A stretch of 64,000 nucleotides of DNA. It comes from Setaria digitata. Taxonomy: Eukaryota; Nematoda; Chromadorea; Rhabditida; Setariidae. Where the stretch lies: contig RCAB01000158.1 of assembly GCA_003640385.1 (NCBI GenBank), forward strand, positions 62,001 to 126,000. The letters run 5' to 3'. Below are positions 12,801-24,800 of this stretch, in pieces. The position numbers and the translations under genes were made by a program. Under the pieces are notes generated by a model that was not told the origin of the DNA, made no database searches, and saw nothing but the letters and a program-made list of their open reading frames with translations. Position 1 is the stretch's first letter; each line of letters begins with the position of its first letter.

Positions 12801-15800
12801 GCCAAAATACACACACAAAACAAAGCATGAACAGACTCATAGCCAAAATTATAATTACTTCATTAAAATTGATTGGGACAAGTCTCGCACATACCTTTGA
12901 TGCAATTGTGGTTTCAAAAGTCTGTCCGGTACTGGTGGAACGGTAGCTGGAACTGGAATCGAGCTAAAATGATATTTGTCATTCATTCATAGCACAACTT
13001 AAATAAACAAACGTGTAGAATAAAAACAGAGAACTAGCCTTGCATCGTATAATTTTGCACCACCAACCACTGCTCGAGCCGATTTGACTGGAAAAGATCT
13101 TTCTGATGATGCCTTTTCCTTATGCGCAGAAATCTGAAATAAAGTTATCAAGTAGATTGAAACAATGAAAAAAGAAAATGAAAATCGAAATCATACCAAA
13201 ACCAATTCCTACATTATTAGATAAGTAATAAACAAGAGATAAAGCCTAGAATTTTATAAAAAAAAAAAAATAAAGTCATGAAAAAGGAGAAATGTCTGGG
13301 GAAGCAAACACTGAACGAATCAATGCATGGCGGGATGGTAACTCAAAGAATATCACAACAGATGAATAAAACTAATGCAGATTCAATTATTAATTAAAAT
13401 CCTAGAATCCACTGAAATGTGTTGTGCTGAAAAAGCAAACTACTTTGTAATGATAATATAATTGATAAAGACCTCTGAAGCAGGTTTTTTGCTTCGATCA
13501 ACGGGAGGTTGATGAGACTGAAATGCAGGATCAGTTTGGGCTCTAGGATTTTGATTCTTGTTTTCGCAAGTCGGGGGAATTGTCGTTTTCGCAACATTTG
13601 AATCATTTAAAACCGAAGATTCAATTGCAGTACCTGGAGCATCTATCTTAATGTCTAGTAAACCATCTTTTGGTGGCAGTGATCCCGCCAAAGGTGATAG
13701 TGATGATTTGTCAGACGTTCCTGTAAAAAGGGATTCGGTGTTCAGTAAATGACTATGCTAAGAAAAACACAAATTTTTGGATCAACTGTTCTTTAATGGT
13801 GGATACGATGCGCACATATGATAAATAATTCATTTAAAAACTTCAAAATGCACCTGATGTTTCCACTGGCATCGAGGAACAAAATGAAGGTTGCACTATA
13901 TGGTGCAGAGCACTATCAGAAACACTCGAATGAGGGACCGGTAACTGACTGCCTTTTGAATGAACCACTGGGAGTAATTGGGGATATTCTAAGGATTCAA
14001 TTCCAAAATCTGAAGAATTTTTACAGACATTAGATGCCTTAGTTTCCTAACACAACAAAAAACTTAAAAGTCAATAAGAAACCTTTTTTATATTCAGCAA
14101 CAGCTCTAGCAAATTCAGTACGATTCGCAATGTCCACTATTTTCTTTCGTATCGCAGATCTTGTAGATGTATGCATTGGATAATACAATCGCCAACTTTC
14201 AAAGCCACCTTTTAAAAATTTTGGCAGCTTTTTCAACCGGAAATTATTGTTGTACTGCAATTGATATTTCACCTTACACAATGATCTCATTACTCAAATG
14301 AGGAGGAAAGAAAAAATTTTGCAACGAACATGCATCAAACTTCCCACTGACGTTCCCTATGGACTCACAAATCTTCTTGCTAATCTTTCTTCTTCTTGTT
14401 CCTGTGAACTTAAATAAATAAACAAACCACTGATAATATGAACTTACAGTATTAAACAATGCCACAAAATAGATAATAAATGGTCCCTTCATACCCATCA
14501 CGCCTTAATGTCTGGAGAGTTTTAGTTTTAGTTTTAGCAAATTACAACCTACTTATTAACAATTCTTCAATTTTTGCTTATAATTTAAAAGGTGGATATG
14601 GACAGGAATAAAAGAAATAAACAAACCATTGATAATGCGCTATATAATATTTGTTCCTTTGATCCGGGAACCATTTCCTTCTCTTCATTTGGAGCTGTTT
14701 CAGTTCCCATAAGCACCACCATATCAACATCTGCCATTCGCTGAAGAAGAGCTCTTTGACCAATCTCAGCTGAGCGTATTAATGAAGAACCAATACAGCT
14801 GCAAAATATTGCTAATAATTATTAACAACTAGAAGAAATGGATAAATAAGGTAATCTGCAAGAAAAGAAAAACCAGTAAAACTATGAAAATGCAAAAAGG
14901 AATTATTGAAATGTGGCTACAATGAAGAATCTCTAAAACTATAATAAAAATAATCAGAATTTTTACTAGAATAGCACTACTTTAGCGATATTTGCATATG
15001 GAATAAAATGAGTTTCTGCAAAAAATAAATAGAACCAACAAGAACTAATCTAGTCAAATTACCAAACAGAAAAAACTATGAAGGATGTTTTCAATAGAGA
15101 GAAAAGAGCGATCGAGCTGCACTCTCACATAAGGTTCTGTCATTTACTTAATAGAGGCAAAATTAAAGCAGTGATTGGATGTCATCATAATTTGACTTCA
15201 TATATTTTAAGTCTTGAGTCCGTTGTCCTTGGGGTTTAAAATGTAATAAATCTATTTCTATAATACTAAGATCCAGTATCTAATTTCGACATTATATAAG
15301 TCTCTAGCTGTTAGGTAATACGGAAGCCAAGATTCCACCGAAGCTGAAATTCTTGTCAATTTAAGTTGGAAATTTAAGACAATGGTTAAAAAAACAAAAC
15401 TAACCCGGGAACAATAGCATCAGCAGGAACTTGTGCGACCATCAATTGTCCAATACTGGTGTACTGAATGACATCCGTCTGATCATTTCGGTAATCAATG
15501 ATAAGAGTTTGGTGTTTACAACTGACATAACGCATCAAGTCACGTGGATCTATTACCATTGATTTATCTTAAACGTTATAATTCAAACAAAATGCAGTAA
15601 CCGTCGGTAAATTCTGAATGATTTCTGCAGATTCTGACTAAATCAAATTCAGTATCACAATTATCAACATTTCGGTATCTAAAGCAGTTCGTTAGAATGA
15701 GGGAATAATAGTATCGTAGACATTCATGACAAGCCCCAAAATTTCAAGTTGCAATTTGACACATTCTTTAACACATATATGACGATAGTGAGGAAGTTTT

Positions 15801-16836
15801 ATCAATTTTTTTTTTTCTGTGCCTACATCAGTGAAATTCCGCAAATGAATAAAAGAAAGGATATGGAAATTGATAAATGATTACATGCCGTAAAAGCAAC
15901 ATAAAAAGCAATATTACCTAATGAANGATATGGAGATAAATGATTACATGCCGTAAAAGCAACATAAAAAGCAATATTACCTAATGAATCATCTCCGTCT
16001 TTCTCTGCTTCCTGTTGCACAACTGATAAACGTCGTTCACCAAGGCTTTTTTCAACTTTTTTTAACTCGTATCGTTTATTCAAACTTCCCTCTAGCTCCT
16101 TCAGATAATCGATACATTGATCAAACAGAAAATAAAAACGACGGCCACCCTAAAAGTAGAAGTTTTCACGAAAAACAAACAAGACAAATGTATTCAATAC
16201 AGCGCACTTCATTAATAATACATATTTTCCTATCCCATATTCTAAAATGCACACTCAAAACACGTTGGTAAAAAAAGAACATACAACATGCTGCTCAACT
16301 TGTAGCGAGCTAAATCATTAGCTCATTGAAAATAAAAACGAAAGTGGATCTCGAGCCTTATAAGAATAAATAAAGAAGTGATTCAAACCAACAGAGAGCA
16401 AGCAACTTTTACACTAAGTACGCATAATTTCAGATTGTTCACTCAAACAATCCGAGAACTCTATTTATCGTTACCGATGAATTTTTGAACTCCTGGAAAT
16501 CATTCTTGCCAATAATTATTTTCGAAATGATCCCCATACGTGTGAACAGCTTGTACGCATCTTCTTCGTCCCCTTCCTGCATTTTCAGCTTTGCTTCATC
16601 AAAAACACGTTCTGCATGGTCGAACGCCCTGCAACACTTTTGGATCACTTGTAATAAAAGTAGTATTTTAAGTACCACCAAACATCAGTCCATGCAGTTT
16701 ACTTGGTAGAAGTAAGTCGTGAAATCGTCTGCTCCCAGTTCTGTCTGTGGCTCACATCACACCATGATTTCAGATGTTCCAAACTGTTGAAGCGTAAATC
16801 AGCCAGACGATTTGTTGTGAGACGGCTCAGAACCAT
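9831..16836 (-). CDS. USP8: USP8/UBPY-type ubiquitin C-terminal hydrolase
   Basis: Eighteen exons: 16836-16703, 16628-16475, 16149-15981, 15549-15405, 14798-14627, 14401-14369 (33 nt), 14254-14083, 14009-13854, 13720-13473, 13133-13039, 12963-12891, 12494-12364, 11920-11800, 11673-11554, 11250-11092, 10985-10890, 10723-10601, 10010-9831. They total 2481 nt (826 aa). Residues 1-110 match the USP8 N-terminal domain. Residues 150-295 are rhodanese-like, ending KFLKGGFESWRLYYP. SH3 ligands are PPVDRSKKP near 452 and PVPDRLLKP near 504. The USP domain has the Cys box GLYNLGNTCFMN (Cys near 531), paired CxxC zinc ligands (CLQC, CNKC, CPDC) and the His box GSLNSGHYTAV (His near 777). The family removes ubiquitin from endosomal receptors with STAM/ESCRT-0. 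Exon 10 appears to use a GC donor. The exon 11 donor (12891, or the stronger but out-of-phase site at 12895) and the exon 15 end (11092 or 11089) are uncertain. Confidence 0.9.
15859..15988. repeat. Direct duplication around a single N (assembly join)
   Basis: About 65 bases up to 15925 are repeated almost exactly from 15927, separated by one N at 15926. The right copy contains the real donor of USP8-like exon 3; the left copy repeats that donor inside the intron. The copies differ by a small indel, as expected for two haplotypes or two overlapping contigs joined end to end. Confidence 0.9.
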
Positions 16837-18417
16837 ACTGTAAATAGAAGAGTAACATTTTGCAAAAATAACAACATAAATCGATAAGTATTGGCATTAA
16901 ACACATAGCTGAATGGCTGATAAGTGACAGTAATCAAACAGAGAAAAGTGATCATACGAATAAGATTCCTGAGAATCATATCGATAATAGCTTGGGTACC
17001 TGGACAGGGACGATGCGTTGGGTACCTGGCAGGTGCTTGAGTGGTACCTTCCAGGATATGCGAATTATAAGGATCATATGTGGATAGTCCAGGAAAGTAG
17101 AGCATATGGCCAAGCACCACACCCATCCCTAATACTTCTTACATCTAAAAGCATCCATTCATTCATTGTATCATTGTTGCGAAACGAAGCTACAACTATC
17201 GCAAAGTGTGCACAAATTTGAGGTCAGCGATGGTTAGCTAAAATTAAGATATCGCTAGCAAACAATGATTATTCTAGATCACTTTACAGTGTACCACTAT
17301 GCAATAAACCATACTGGCGTTGTAATTTTGTAAACAGATATGATTGATTGAAGAATGGAAGATTAAAAGTAAAATAAATCCCAACTAAACAACAATAATA
17401 ACAAATATTAAAAAGCTCCGAACAACAATACATCACAACCGGCTTTTGTTTAGTCTGCAATATGCCGACCGATATATCACGGCTGACCGTTCGGCCATTC
17501 TGGATGTCTCTTTCCCATGGTGATAATTGGCCGAATAACTTGCGGGGGATGTGGCTGGGGTTTTGGATGATTGAGATTAGGCTATTAGTTACTGTTTGGG
17601 ACTTGGACTGAGAGGTTTTTATTCTAGCCCTGAAATGATTTAAGAGAGTTCTGTATGGCAAATCTTTTCTGAATACCCATATCGTAGTCTGTTCTATCTT
17701 ATCTATTTTAGCCTATTCTTATTGCATGATATCGTCGTACATTTGACCTACTTTGATATATGTTTTAGAAAATAATTGCAATTTTTATTATTTAGGGTTG
17801 CAAGAATTACAATTTATTGGCTGCTAGTGCTTCATTTAGCTTAAAAATTATGCCATTACAATTAGTAGACAATGTGTTGATAATTAACAAGACATGATTA
17901 TGTAATTAATAATTAATGGTGATGTAGTTAAACTTTGTTATTTACAACTGTTATTCTCTGAGTAGGATATGGAGAACCTAAAGATGTTTCCATTAAGAGG
18001 AGAAATGCATTCCTCCCTTGTATCCAAATTATTGGTCATTATTATGTAGTTACATAGTAAATTGTGCACATATTATTAATGGTAGTAGCAGTTATTAGTT
18101 AATGTTATTAATAGAGTACATAACATGTCATAGTACGAGCTTTAACTTACTGTTATCAGGTTTTGAGTCCTGCAAAGAATTTTAAAATTTGCATGTTCTC
18201 TGTTAAAACGTTTCATTTGCAAATCGGCTGCAGTTCGTCATTAGTGGTGGAGAATTCATTTTTTTCGTGATGATCGGTTGCTTTGTTATTCTGTTGTGTT
18301 AACTTTAATAGAGACTACTGTTTGAATTATTATTTGTTAGTGGTTATAAACTGCTCTGTAGTTATTTCATAATATTTAATATTATATTTGTCAGTGCCAG
18401 CTGCGAACAATACATCT
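16837..18417. other. Divergent intergenic region, USP8-like / eIF4E
   Basis: About 1.6 kb between two genes read outward, so it should hold both promoters. A short cluster of GGTACCTGG-type repeats lies at 16995-17060. A 125-aa minus-strand open frame (17284-17661) has no domain, signal peptide or splice support that I can recognise. No TATA box in a convincing position was found on either side. Confidence 0.55.
18387..18394 (+). promoter_or_regulatory. Candidate trans-splice (SL) acceptor for eIF4E
   Basis: TTTGTCAG lies 23 bases before the chosen ATG at 18418, with no upstream ATG between. Nematode mRNAs often receive a spliced leader at such a site. It could also be the acceptor of a cis-spliced 5' exon. 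Confidence 0.5.
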
Positions 18418-20782
18418 ATGCCGAAATCGGAGATTACTAAGGAGGATTCAACTGTTGATACATCACTGGAAACAGCTGAAGAAACGGCACAGTCCAAGAG
18501 TAACGAAGATGAAGCAGGCAATGCTGGGGTTTGTTTTCATAAAATTATTTTATCCACCAATTAATATGGTAAGCTAGAACTTTCTATTGTTTTCTCAGAA
18601 TCAGTCTTATCGTTAACACCGATATCTATATATACATATATTTATATGTGTATATAGATATATAGATTAATTTAATTTATAAATAATCTATAAAAGCAAT
18701 ATATATATTGCTTTTATAAATTTTGTATTCTTAGAGAATTATTAATGGGATTTTGTTAAAATTTTGACGGAAAATTATTTTTTGGAAATGCGAGACCTCG
18801 TTCCTTACTTTAGTACGTGCTGAATTGTTAAGTCTTCCGTACTTAGAACATGAGCAAGACTTTCAGCAGAATAGCTAGCATTAGTAAAAAAAAAAAAAAA
18901 AATAAGGGATCGATTTTTTTTTTGATTTTTTGCTTTTTACGATTAGAACGCTTTCCCTACACTCTGTTATAGTTGAATATGAATCAGAATCAGCCGACTG
19001 ACCAAGAATTAGTTTTACTAAAGAGGGCCAAATATAACCAACACTAATTGTTAGTAATCTTTTATTCACGTAATAAATCCATCATTTTATCTCCGAAATA
19101 CTATTTCGCATCATCTGGATGGAAATATTCGATTGAGTTAGCACTTTTGCAGTAATCTAATTTGAGAAATAAAACTAAGTTTTCTCTGAATATGGCTTAT
19201 CAGCATTATCTTTCCATAGATGCCTTTTGTATCTGTGTAGTTGAAGAAATAATTTTAAAGCTTCCATGTTTTTCAGCGATCTGAACCCGAAAATCCTGCT
19301 GCAGAAGCTCCAGAATCACTCACACGTCATCCTTTGCAATGTCGATGGGCTCTTTGGTATTTAAAAGCAGATCGAAACAAAGATTGGGAGGATTGTTTGA
19401 AACAAGTAGCTGTTTTTGACACTGTTGAAGATTTTTGGGCGTAAGTTAATTGTTGAATTCTTATACTTCTGCTTGATCTTTATTTTTGATCCCACACATT
19501 TCGATATGCTAACAACTGCGAATTCAGTCCATTCCTTTGATTCGTTTGATATTTTAAGCCAAGTGCCATTTTATAAATGTAATCGAGGTTTGTCATTAGA
19601 AGTTTCAACTTGAAGTTAGATAGATTTGTATTTGAGATTAATGTCTTATTGAGGTTTTTTCACTAGGTATTGGAAATTTTTTTTTGGGATGGCGTAGGCT
19701 TTGATTTATTTCAGCTTGTATAATCACATTCAGACGGCATCGGGTCTTAATTGGGGCAGTGACTACTATTTATTCAAAGAGGGCATCAAACCAATGTGGG
19801 AGGACGAAAATAACGTAAAGGGTGGTCGGTGGCTTGTAGTTGTCGATAAACAGAAACGGGCACAATTATTGGATCATTACTGGCTTGAATTATTGATGGC
19901 CATTATTGGGGAACAGTTTGAAGAACACGGCGAGCATATTTGCGGTGCGGTAGTAAATGTTCGTCAGAAGGGTGATAAAGTGAGGAATTTTCATTTCGGA
20001 TTTTCTTATGTATCACATCGGGGTTTCAATATATAGGGGACAGGAAAAGCATGGAAAGTCGGATTGTTTAATGGAAATAATAAATGCTTAACTGTGTTAG
20101 ATTTCTTAGCTAGTATTTTATCGATTTCCGAACTTTCAGGTTTCTCTATGGACACGAGACTCACTGAAAGATGATGTGAACTTGCGTATTGGACAAATTT
20201 TGAAAGCAAAACTTGAAATCCCTGACTCGGAGCCTATCCGTTACGAAGTTCATAAGGTAGCTTTGCATTTATCTTTAGTGATGGTCCAAAATCAACTTTT
20301 TTGGAAATCAGGCGAACCTCCATTTTGTACATCTTGGATCTATTTTCGTAGTCGCTTTTGTGATTATGGTTGCATTTACGTTAATAAATTGCAACAGTAA
20401 GGTTCACACAACTGAAATTTATTTTAATCATTTAAGTGAGTTATCTTTGTCGAGTAATTAAAGCTATAATGTTTGACCCGTTTTTTAACGCCTGTTTTTG
20501 TTTCCAGGACTCGTCGGTACGTACGGGCTCTATGGTGAAACCCCGTATTGTCATTCCAATGAAGGAAACGAGGTAAACAGGAACGTAGTTATATTTGTGC
20601 ACATATATGTACCTTCCCTCTACCACAGCAAATTGTTTTGATAAGCTTCAGTTCCTGTTGTACTGATTTTCGTTTTGTATTCTAATATTGTTTTTATGCG
20701 TTTTATTTGTTACTGGAAATTTCTGATGTAAAATGTCCCTTTTTATCGCAGTCATATTCCGAATACAGAGGTAAGTAATTGA
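18418..20782 (+). CDS. Eukaryotic translation initiation factor 4E, class I
   Basis: Exons: 18418-18528, 19277-19440, 19715-19979, 20140-20256, 20508-20572 and 20752-20782, giving 250 aa. An acidic Ser/Thr-rich N-terminal tail (about 45 aa) precedes the conserved core. The core shows HPLQCRWALWYLK, TVEDFWALYNHI, MWEDENNVKGGRW and ICGAVVNVRQKGDK. The two Trp that stack on the m7G cap (in DFW and MWED) are present, as is the DSSVRTGSMVKPRI segment. Both Trp positions are class I type, unlike 4EHP. The protein binds the mRNA cap and recruits eIF4G for translation start. The C-terminus is uncertain: exon 6 has a perfect GTAAGT donor after 20770, and splicing to 20959 would replace the last residues with a 68-aa hydrophobic tail ending at 21165. 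I prefer read-through to TGA at 20780-20782. Nematodes have several IFE paralogues and I cannot say which this is. Confidence 0.93.
18689..18718. repeat. 30-bp perfect palindrome in eIF4E intron 1
   Basis: TATAAAAGCAATATA is followed directly by its exact reverse complement. A second, imperfect AT-rich inverted repeat lies at about 18623-18660. Both are inside the intron. Confidence 0.85.
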
Positions 20783-21864
20783 AAAATTGCTTCTCCCAAT
20801 ATTTTTATTTCCAAATCTTCGTCACTGCCATTCCATATCTAAATTTAGATTCTTCTACGGCGTATTTGTATCTGATTGTCAGATATTTTATTCACTTGTA
20901 TGAATTTACTTGACTCGCTAAAATTTATACAAATTAAGGACAACTAAGGATATTTCAGGTGGTAACTCAGAACTGTCTGAAAGTTGAAGCATCACAGATT
21001 CTCAAATTGGAAAATTCAGAGAGGCATAAATACAAACTTGTTCTTTCAACGTGGAAACTGTCTTTTATTGTTACTACATATTTTACTTTGATTTCGCTAA
21101 TGCTGAGTATTGTGTTTTTGGGATCACAGAGTATTTTGTTGGCAAGGAAAGCTCCCAACATATGAAGTGGATAGTTTGGGTATGAACTCATTGGCCATCT
21201 GATACTCCTGGTGAAAACTCTTATAAAACTCACTGAAATAATGAGGAAGTGAAAGCTTTGGAAGCTGTGCTTTTCGCGAAACTTAAAAAAAAGAAACCAC
21301 ATTGGGAAATTGGTGGAAATGTTGGCTTTCTTCTTTGGCACATATAATCACATTTTATTTCAAAACAATTGCTGAAGAAAGTAAATCGATATGCAGTATG
21401 TGAAATTAAAGTATCAAAAGTCTGGGAGATGAGATTTCCTAAAGTGAGGTTATTCAAGAAAAAAAAAAACGGTAGCGTCTCCTACTCCTGCTGCCATGGA
21501 ATTATGGAAAGTTGAGGCAAGGGATTAGTAAGGTTTTTCGGAATGGTCCGTATGGATTTTCGTGAACTGTCAGCAAACAAATTCAGGTTTTGAAGCTAAC
21601 TGAGTTTCGCGGTGACTCATTTCTTCCAGCTCCAGTGCCTAGAAATATGTGACATATCTCTTAAAATAGGGGAGAAAAGCAAGAAAGGTATTATATTTTT
21701 TCTCCTTGAAATGAATTCGATTACTTATTCCCAACGGGGAAATGAAATGATCTTAAAGGGAGCAAATATTAGGAATTTGAGTGCAGAGGGGTTTTCATGT
21801 AACAAATTATTGCCATTCCTCTAGTGGTTCATTATGATTACGTGAAGATTTAGGGAAAGAGAAT

Positions 21865-24800
21865 TCAACAGACCTTTTCCGCGTCTTTCTCAAGCTGTTC
21901 ATATTGTTCTTCGTGTCTTTTCGTCAACTGTTCCTCATGTTTTTGGGTCCTGAAACAATTACGACCAAAGAAAATCTGAGCTGTAAATCGTTGTGATTTG
22001 AATGATGAATTAAATATCATTTGAGATGTCAAATAAATAAATAATTGCTCACTTTATTGCCAATCTTTTCCGCTCTTCGCAGAACACTTTCAAATTTTTC
22101 TCGTTCATTTCTTTTATTCGTCGATCCTTTTCTGCCTTTGTTTTGATATTTTTATCCTAATAAAAACGAAATCTTTATGCTTCTTTTTTCTTGGCATAAT
22201 TTTTCTTTTCTTCATGTAGATACGTACTACATATACCACAAATTCAAACCGAATCGTTGTGAATTTACCTGTTGTATAGCTCGAGCATCGTCCATACTCT
22301 TTTTGGTTTGGGCTTGCTTCAAATCCTTATTTTCTGCTTCTAACCTTAACTTCAAAATGGCCATTTGCTGTTTTTGAGCGTCCTGAAGAAGTTTCCTGAA
22401 AGATGTGGGTTTTGAGAAATTAAACGAAAACAAGCGTTATAAAAGGCATCATTATCCGTAAGCTCTCAGAATCAGAAAGATAGTACGTATCATTAAGAAT
22501 GTTCAATCATTTAATAACAAAAACAACCACGAGTCCATTCCTTGAGGGCATCATCCGTAACTTTTAGAGTTTCAAACTATTTAGCCCTTCTATTCTACAC
22601 ACACAATATCTCTTTGGAAAATGATAATTAATAATCACCCTAGACATTCAAATTCCTCCTTTATTTGCGCTCTCCTTAGTTCATAGCATTCTGTCTCATG
22701 CCTTCGCATCATCGATGACCATTCATCAGTTTGAGACAATACTAAAGATTTCATCTGAAAGGCAATTATCAGTCGGCATTGTTTGTTTAATATTTTAATA
22801 TTTAAAAATTGAATCAAAAAGAGAAAGAAACTGATCTGCAAAGTGATTTGAAACTAAATTCCAATGCAATGCACTTGATTGAATTCTTAAGTACCCGTAA
22901 AGAAATACTTCAAACTTTCTCCAAAAGTGATATTATGAATGGAGCTTTACTCTCCAAAGTGTTTTCCATTAAATTTATCAGTATAGGCTTTCATGAAGGG
23001 TAAAACGTTCAAAGTTGATAGCAACTCACTTTACAACTATTAGTCATGTCAACACTATGTTGGATTGGATCGGATTTCATATATGATAATGACTGATGTT
23101 TCTGACTACCTGAACTGTTCCCCACTGTTCGTCGCTTAGACTGCTTGTAACTATCACAAATTAATTTGTCCACAGTCATTTGCTATAATTGGTGAAATGT
23201 ATTAGTAACAGGAGCTAAATGTAAGCTTCTACAGGGACATTCAAATTTCATCAATTTCATCAACTAAAACTATAATAAACATATTTATTGTAATTGATTC
23301 TTTTCCACCTAAAAAAGGCAAAAAAAAAAAATTACGCTCAGTGCAAGTGAAGTAATATGGAAAACTGCATCATGAAAGCGATTTCCTCCTCCATACTTCC
23401 TATTCAGCTTAAAAGCAGTAAGTCATTGAAACATAACACTTTAAATCTGAACTACTTTATTGTTTACTTATAAAAGTCAGAGCCAGAAGTAGACACTTTG
23501 CAAATAGAAAAACGTGTGAATGCACTGCAAAACTAAAGGAATAAGCTGTAATTGTATTGTATTCACAAGTTATAAGATTTTAGTAATTAGTCTTTTAACT
23601 TCTTGGATTGATATTTTCAATCCAAAAAATTACTCCGCAGGAGAGATTCTACGAAGTTTTTCATAATGATAAGAATAAAGAAAAAGCAATTTTACAATTG
23701 ATGAATCGTAGAAAGAATTACCTGCTGCTTTTGAACTGATCCCCTCTGTTTTTGATGTCGCTTTTTTAGTTCATTCATATCTTTCTGGAATCTCCTTACT
23801 AATTTTTGAAAACATTTGTCTTTTTTCAGGTCGCTAATATTGATTGCTTCCACCTGAAAAGAACTGGAGTTACTCGTTCTAGCTCTTAATTATTATTGCT
23901 TTTAATTAAGATTTGTTATTTCACGCATTTGACACATATTTCATATAAAATTACGAACGACAAATGACATTCAACCAATAATACCATGCTCAGATACTGT
24001 TCAACAAACTAAATGTGCAACTAGTTCAGAATGAATCTTTACCAGAAGTATTTGGGGAATTTCATTTGAAAATTTTAGTTTCATATTTTAAGATAGAAAC
24101 TTTACCATTGGATAACAAGTGTAACAAATTAGGGGAAAAAAAAAATGATAACTAGAAAATTGGGGAACATAGTGCTCTCATGCTTTTTGGTTTTTCTCCT
24201 TTACCTGTATTAAACAGTCGGTGACGAACGAACGATGCATCGCGCTACCTGTACATGCATCGCTGCTTCCCGGTTTGAGAGCAGTTCGATGCAAACGCAT
24301 CGACAATGAAAACTTATTATTAAATAACGTAACAGTGATAAAATAATGCATTTGGGGGAGCATTAGAGTTAAAGCTGCTTTCTAAACCATATTCCTATGT
24401 TTCATATAACTTCTTATTATTTTATTGTTATTAGGTTTTCAAACATAAAAATAACAATTATACAAAGCATTGCGATCCTAATCAACGTATTATCTGAAAA
24501 AATGTAGATAAAAATTACCTTCTGTTTGCTATCGGTAGCTTCCGTTATTGAACGAGTGGTTTCCTTCAACGGCCTGAAAAAAAAAAAAAAAAAAAAAAGA
24601 TTATAAAAAAGTTGACATGCTTCTTTTTAATTTTTATAACGGTTCTCAGAAACAGGTATTTTAAAGGAGATACAATGAGTAATCAGCACTGAATTTCTTG
24701 AATGGTAGAGCTTGGAAATAATATATAAGAGTCCTAGGCTCCATTTAGTCAAAAATTTAGAAGAGGAAAAAATTGATACGATCCTAATCAAATCCTAAAA

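Noticed and set aside
17284..17661. 125-codon minus-strand frame between USP8-like and eIF4E genes
   Set aside because: No recognisable motif, no acceptor before the start, composition like non-coding DNA. It would need transcript evidence.
24178..24363. 61-codon minus-strand frame inside the PLC-beta gene
   Set aside because: Exons 23 and 24 join in phase 0 without it, and it has no likeness to the PLC-beta C-terminal region.
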